Source: an uncultured Sutterella sp. (GTDB lineage Bacteria; Pseudomonadota; Gammaproteobacteria; Burkholderiales; Burkholderiaceae_F). From it: a stretch of 10,833 bases of DNA. Shown here in pieces: positions 7,716-10,833 of this stretch. The stretch is taken from the NCBI GenBank assembly GCA_905192805.1, contig CAJJMF010000080.1, positions 1-10,833 on the forward strand, given 5' to 3'. The stretch's first letter is position 1. Each line of letters starts with the position of its first letter. The notes below the pieces were generated by a model. That model saw only the letters and a program-made list of their open reading frames with translations. It was not told where the DNA came from and did not search any database. The position numbers and the translations under genes are program-made.

Positions 7716-8196
7716 ATTTGATTCTCTGGTGAGCAACACTTTGAGCGGGCTCCTGTTGCCTTTGGAGTAATCGTACTTGATCTTCCAAAGCGCTGATTTT
7801 TTCTCGGCATACAACGAGCTCAGCATCCCTCCCGACCATCTTCTGAATGATCTCATCCTTTTCCATTAACTGTATCTTGAGTTTCGCAATTTCTTCGGAT
7901 GCGGTTGTTTCTTTGAAGTCTTGAATTAAGCTATCTATATACAGTTTCAATACCGGATTATTGTAGAGTGTTTGCCGGGCAATTCCTGTTCGTTTAGAAA
8001 TAGTCAGAGCAGTGATTTTTGAACGACGCAACTGTTCTAAGGCTGCCGAACGTTGTTCATTGATTTCGTCGGCGACATCCTGAATCTTGGACAAATATGC
8101 TTCAATTCTGGGATTCTCAATAGATTGCACACCGAGCTTCTTCAGTCTCTCATTTATCAATTGGGAATCAGCCATGATGTAAGTTGATATTGACAT
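7714..8196 (-). CDS. HTH and coiled-coil protein, TnpC/DUF6262-like
   Basis: A 160-aa soluble protein. Residues 60-82 (KITALTISKRTGIARQTLYN) form a helix-turn-helix with the R-x-TLYNNP recognition segment typical of transposon Tn554 TnpC and DUF6262-type accessory proteins, and reminiscent of KfrA. Residues ~95-147 are heptad-rich and should form a coiled coil. The first 58 residues are helical and charged. Proteins of this build usually accompany site-specific integrases or partition systems, but no integrase is visible here, so the family assignment is by likeness only. Two starts are possible. The ATG at 8196 has GAGAGGA about 12 bases upstream. The ATG at 8175 (MADSQLINERL) has no ribosome site. 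With the first, the gene overlaps the opposite-strand neighbour head-to-head. It converges on mod, separated only by the terminator. Confidence 0.7.
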   Translation of the reverse strand: MSISTYIMADSQLINERLKKLGVQSIENPRIEAYLSKIQDVADEINEQRSAALEQLRRSKITALTISKRTGIARQTLYNNPVLKLYIDSLIQDFKETTASEEIAKLKIQLMEKDEIIQKMVGRDAELVVCREKISALEDQVRLLQRQQEPAQSVAHQRIK

Positions 8197-8909
8197 TCGT
8201 GTTTGCGTTCCTCTCTCATACCTTTCTGTGGATAGGATTGCTTGGGATCCTGTTCAAACTTTTTGTGCACCTAAAGTTCCTAGTGCAACTCCCGTATACG
8301 CTCAGTGAGGAGGAACAGCACACGTATGAGGCGTGGCGAACGAGTTGGTTAAAGCTGAAGGCGAGCAATAAGCTCTGGCTCGTGGTAGCTCCGACCGAGA
8401 CTGAGGGGGGCATGGCGTCGCTCGGACGGTACCCCCTTGATGTGCTAGACAAAGCACCGTTTTTCCTGAAAACGGACGTGCCCGTTTTTGGCCTTAAGTC
8501 CGGTAATGATAGCCTCTACTTTCTGCCTGATCAATTGGTCATTCTGTCACGAGGTGGATGGGGAGCGGTTGGCATAGTGCCCTATCGTGATTTGACATTG
8601 GTCTGTGACATCAAACCGTTTGTTGAGGGCGAGAGTGTGCCCAAGGATGCTCAGGTGGTTGCTCAACAGTGGCTGTGGGCGACAAAGGACGGGAGTCCTG
8701 ACCGCCGCTATAAACACAACCGCCAGATTCCGGTTTGCGAGTATGGGGAAATCACGATTGAAGCAGGGGAAGCGCCACTGATGCGTGTAGTGTGCTCTCT
8801 GGCCGATACGGTGAACGATATCGAAACAGCCGCCGACACAGTGATGGAGCGGGCGCGATTGACGGCAACTTCCGAAGTGAAAGCGCTCGAAGAGCCTCTG
8901 AGTCACTAA
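8184..8909 (+). CDS. Membrane-anchored protein of an uncharacterised family
   Basis: A 241-aa protein with a strongly hydrophobic N-terminus (residues 2-34, one or two membrane passes) followed by a soluble domain. FFLKTDVPVFGLKSGNDSLYFLPDQLVI (93-120 in part), EGESVPKDAQVV and GSPDRRYKHNRQIPVCEYGEI (170-190) match, from memory, a widespread domain of unknown function that often follows DUF4236; its biochemical role is not known. The start is uncertain. The frame opens at 8178, and the first candidates are TTG at 8184 and 8190 and GTG at 8199, none with a good ribosome site. An internal ATG at 8411 has GAGG five bases ahead but would discard the membrane segment and part of the conserved region. 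The 3' end is clear, with a terminator after the stop. No catalytic motif is recognisable. Confidence 0.7.
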   Translation: MILTFVFAFLSHTFLWIGLLGILFKLFVHLKFLVQLPYTLSEEEQHTYEAWRTSWLKLKASNKLWLVVAPTETEGGMASLGRYPLDVLDKAPFFLKTDVPVFGLKSGNDSLYFLPDQLVILSRGGWGAVGIVPYRDLTLVCDIKPFVEGESVPKDAQVVAQQWLWATKDGSPDRRYKHNRQIPVCEYGEITIEAGEAPLMRVVCSLADTVNDIETAADTVMERARLTATSEVKALEEPLSH

Positions 8910-8931
8910 CGTCACGTCTCACTAAAGCAAA

Positions 8932-8968
8932 GCCCACCAGCCTGTGATCAATGACGGGTGGGCGTTTT
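8932..8968 (+). terminator. Probable rho-independent terminator
   Basis: GCCCACC at 8932-8938 pairs with GGTGGGC at 8957-8963 around an 18-base loop and is followed by GTTTTGT. It lies 23 bases after the stop of the membrane-anchored gene. On the minus strand the stem is followed by TTTGCTTT, so it may also end transcripts coming from the lipoprotein gene. Confidence 0.65.
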
Positions 8969-9033
8969 GTCAAATGCTCCCAACACAGTGGATGGGCTTT
9001 ATGACGATCATGGGATTCAAGTCGTGTTAGCGC

Positions 9034-9195
9034 TTAACGACGGTGACGTCGCGGGCCATGAGAATGGCGTGGCTCGGGAACGATAATCACTTGAGGTCCC
9101 ATCCCAAACGGACGTGGGCGAACAGGTCGCCACCCATAGGGTTCGGCACGGTAGCGTCGATACCCATAGGGCCGGTAACCTATCGGACCATCATA
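9034..9195 (-). other. -1-frame extension of the lipoprotein gene (frameshift product or decayed C-terminus)
   Basis: In the -1 frame relative to the lipoprotein gene, an open frame continues for 53 codons past the zero-frame stop, to a TAA at 9034-9036. It is rich in Tyr, Pro, Arg and Gly with a loosely repeated pattern (GYRPYGYRRYRAEPYGWRP, then VRPRPFGMGPQVIIVPEP) and ends in basic residues. Such bias, directly continuing a helical lipoprotein, looks like genuine coding sequence. Joined by a -1 shift it gives a 208-aa protein. Restoring one base in the T4-G5-T4 run at 9195-9207 would do the same. Confidence 0.5.
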
Positions 9196-9659
9196 AAACC
9201 CCCAAAAGGGAAGAGCATTGGGGTGTTCACGTAGTTTTCCAGACGCTTACGTTCCGCGCGTTCGGCATTGGCGCGTTCTTGGGCGCGTTTCAGGGCCCAG
9301 CGCAAATCCTCTTCTTCATTGGGGGCGTCTTTGGGGCGCTTCAGATTCACGGTGCCTCCATAGCGCAAATCACATAGGGGCATGGGAGAGTCGGTAGACG
9401 CCGAGGCACCGCTTTGCCATGTGGCTTTAAAGCCTGGGAGTTGTGCACAACGCATCGGATCCGTTGGATCAATGGTGGCTTCGAGTCGACGTTTGTCATA
9501 TTCCACATCGACGGGTGCATAGCCATACGTGGTCTGGCCGTCAGGCGTCGTGATGAGCGCCCCCTCAGGATCAGAGGTTACCGTCACGTAAGTTGTACAG
9601 CCTGTCAAGGCTAAGGTAGCTAGAAGCGCGCTAGCGATCGCAAAACGAGTGAATACCAT
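9180..9659 (-). CDS. Lipoprotein with PEGA-like domain and C-terminal helix
   Basis: A 159-aa protein in the zero frame. MVFTRFAIASALLATLALTGC is a lipoprotein signal peptide: positive start, hydrophobic core, lipobox LTGC with the lipidated Cys at 21. Residues ~25-62 (VTVTSDPEGALITTPDGQTTYGYAPVDV) match the PEGA pattern, a short beta-sandwich found in surface and envelope proteins. Cys71 and Cys96 could form a disulphide. Residues 113-143 are a charged, probably coiled-coil helix (EEEDLRWALKRAQERANAERAERK). It likely sits on the inner or outer membrane facing the periplasm. A ribosome site, CTGAGG, is 10 bases before the ATG. A -10-like TATACT (minus strand, 9741-9736) lies upstream without a good -35. 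The frame ends abruptly at FGGFMMVR, just after the heptamer GGGTTTT. The -1 frame stays open for 53 further codons, so the true protein may be 208 aa. Confidence 0.8.
   Translation of the reverse strand: MVFTRFAIASALLATLALTGCTTYVTVTSDPEGALITTPDGQTTYGYAPVDVEYDKRRLEATIDPTDPMRCAQLPGFKATWQSGASASTDSPMPLCDLRYGGTVNLKRPKDAPNEEEDLRWALKRAQERANAERAERKRLENYVNTPMLFPFGGFMMVR
9195..9201 (-). promoter_or_regulatory. Candidate -1 ribosomal frameshift heptamer G GGT TTT
   Basis: On the minus strand the zero-frame codons GGG GGT TTT ATG contain GGGTTTT in the X XXY YYZ register required for -1 slippage (codons 154-155 of the lipoprotein gene). After slippage the next codon is TAT and the frame runs to 9034. 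A weak stem, ATAGG with CCTAT around an 8-base loop, starts about 11 bases downstream. No other support is visible, and an ordinary indel in the homopolymer-rich stretch explains it equally well. Confidence 0.35.
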
Positions 9660-9747
9660 CTCTGAAATACCTCAGGTTGGCAAGAAGAACAATGGGGTTC
9701 ACCAAAACGAAAATTGTTGTCCCCTCGTACCGTCTAGTATAAGAGGT

Positions 9748-10833
9748 TTATTCAAAATTGGCGTTGAATGCAGGTCGCATTGCTTCAATCTGCTCACGCG
9801 ATAAATCATATTGGATAGCGATTCTCTCCCAGTGCGCTTGAACGGTTTGTTGGATGGATTGGGCATACGTCACGGCGTCCGACTCAGAAATACCAAAGCG
9901 TTCGGCTGTGCGCACGGCAAGCCCAATGTGGAGGCGGTTGTCGTATTCATCAACGTTGAGCGAGAGCGCGTCGCCGTGAGGTACGGGATTCACGTCATAT
10001 AGCGGTGAGAGGACCCACCCAGTGGGCTCAAGGATAAAGGCATGATTGCGTAAGTGATCATCGGTATTGCTCACCACCATGTTGAACACGATGCGTTTCC
10101 AGAGTTCGACAAGATCCGCTTGGGGGTGAGCTCCTTGGGCGCGAATAATGTCGACGAGATCGAGATAACTACTGACATCCTCCGTAGTGCCCAATAGTGT
10201 CATGGCTGAGGCACAGTGAACACGGCGTTGCCCAATACGATCAAAGCGTTTGACTAAGAAGGTGCTCCCCAACGAAGAAAAGCGTTCCAGTTTGGCCTCA
10301 GAAACCCGCAAACCACAACGCTGTGCGAGGTCATGCACGACCATTTCCCATGCACCCGTATCGTTTGTGTCGCGTTGTGAAGGAAATTTCGCTATCCACA
10401 ATGCTTGGTGGCGATCGATCACCGTGGCTTTGGGCCGGGAGCCTCCTAAGGCCGCTCCCGCACGAACCAATTGGCACAGTTCAGCGTCCGACAGCTCGAA
10501 GGGGTTACGTTCAAAACGTAGGGAGAGCATTGCTAACACAGGAAGGGTTTCCCAGGAGGCCACTTCGGAGTCTCCCTTGTTCACGAGCAATGGGTCGTCG
10601 AGGCTTAATGCAACACGTAGTCCTCCTTGGCGTGTTGCATCGCCCACGCTGAGCAAGAAGTCACTCGGGTAGAGCTTGGAAGGTTTCCTTTCGTCTTTAT
10701 CGGCAAGTCGGCGTTCCTGTTGCATCAGTAGTCTCTGTCCCCATTGATCGGGGGAAGCGTCGGCAAAAAGACCAAAAAGGCAGGAGCGCTTGGCGTGGAG
10801 TTTTCCGATTCGGGGTTTGAGTGCAGGGTCAAG
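9748..10833 (-). CDS. hipA: HipA-type serine/threonine kinase toxin, N-terminus beyond the right edge
   Basis: Minus-strand gene with 361 codons visible. HipA kinases are toxins of type II toxin-antitoxin modules; E. coli HipA phosphorylates GltX. Numbering from the edge: SPDQWG at 27-32 is a family signature, GGSRPKA at 130-136 is the glycine-rich/regulatory loop, and IAKFPS with K149 is the ATP-binding lysine. NTDDHLRNHAF (from 256) is the catalytic loop with Asp and Asn in place, and LSPLYDVNP with D280 is the metal-binding DFG-equivalent. All kinase residues needed are present, so it is probably active. The ATG at 10725 is not the start: the frame stays open to 10833 and the added 36 codons carry conserved HipA sequence (GLFADASPDQWG). 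Families of this kind are usually ~400-440 aa, so some tens of residues are missing. A HipB antitoxin is not visible and would normally lie just upstream, outside the window. The stop is 88 bases from the lipoprotein start. Confidence 0.9.
   Translation of the reverse strand, partial: LDPALKPRIGKLHAKRSCLFGLFADASPDQWGQRLLMQQERRLADKDERKPSKLYPSDFLLSVGDATRQGGLRVALSLDDPLLVNKGDSEVASWETLPVLAMLSLRFERNPFELSDAELCQLVRAGAALGGSRPKATVIDRHQALWIAKFPSQRDTNDTGAWEMVVHDLAQRCGLRVSEAKLERFSSLGSTFLVKRFDRIGQRRVHCASAMTLLGTTEDVSSYLDLVDIIRAQGAHPQADLVELWKRIVFNMVVSNTDDHLRNHAFILEPTGWVLSPLYDVNPVPHGDALSLNVDEYDNRLHIGLAVRTAERFGISESDAVTYAQSIQQTVQAHWERIAIQYDLSREQIEAMRPAFNANFE

Noticed and set aside
9043..9377. Plus-strand open frames opposite the lipoprotein
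   Set aside because: They mirror the minus-strand lipoprotein and its -1-frame extension; no ribosome site or domain supports them.
1..10833. CRISPR array, tRNA or rRNA genes, prophage or integrase genes
   Set aside because: I saw no regularly spaced repeats, cloverleaf-like sequence, rRNA sequence or tyrosine/serine recombinase in either strand.

Overview
The window looks like an accessory, defence-rich stretch of a Gram-negative, probably proteobacterial, chromosome. The clues are a lipobox lipoprotein, an IS21-type remnant and restriction genes of proteobacterial style. The genus cannot be fixed from this sequence. Base composition is mixed: the left part and the core of the methyltransferase are AT-richer than the right-hand genes, which fits acquisition in pieces.

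Layout. Positions 1-~710 hold, on the minus strand, the 5'-truncated helicase part of a type I restriction subunit (hsdR), running off the left edge. It is fused head-on at ~710-740 to the plus-strand C-terminal part of an IS21-family transposase (istA, to 1234). Next comes a three-gene plus-strand block: an unrecognised 139-aa protein (1280-1699), a 1042-aa type III-like helicase/nuclease (1748-4876) and a 912-aa beta-class DNA methyltransferase (4879-7617). The last two are spaced by 2 bases and form one restriction-modification system in the order res-mod. A rho-independent terminator (7690-7715) closes the block. A minus-strand HTH/coiled-coil gene (7714-8196) converges on it. A plus-strand membrane-anchored protein of an uncharacterised family (about 8184-8909) starts head-to-head with that gene and ends at a second terminator. 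On the minus strand follow a PEGA-like lipoprotein (9180-9659) and a HipA-type kinase (9748 to beyond the right edge).

The most interesting signal is regulatory. Two nearly identical palindromes, GTAAC-N-GTTAC, sit at 1249-1259 and 1711-1721. They lie just ahead of the 139-aa gene and just ahead of res, each preceded by an AT-rich -10-like box so that the palindrome would cover the transcription start. This suggests that one repressor controls both promoters. The obvious candidate is the 139-aa protein itself, acting as a controller of the restriction-modification operon but not resembling the usual small XRE-type C proteins.

A second oddity is the lipoprotein gene. It stops just after a canonical G GGT TTT slippery heptamer, and the -1 frame then continues for 53 codons with a strongly biased Tyr/Pro/Arg/Gly composition. 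This is either a frameshift mutation or a programmed frameshift.
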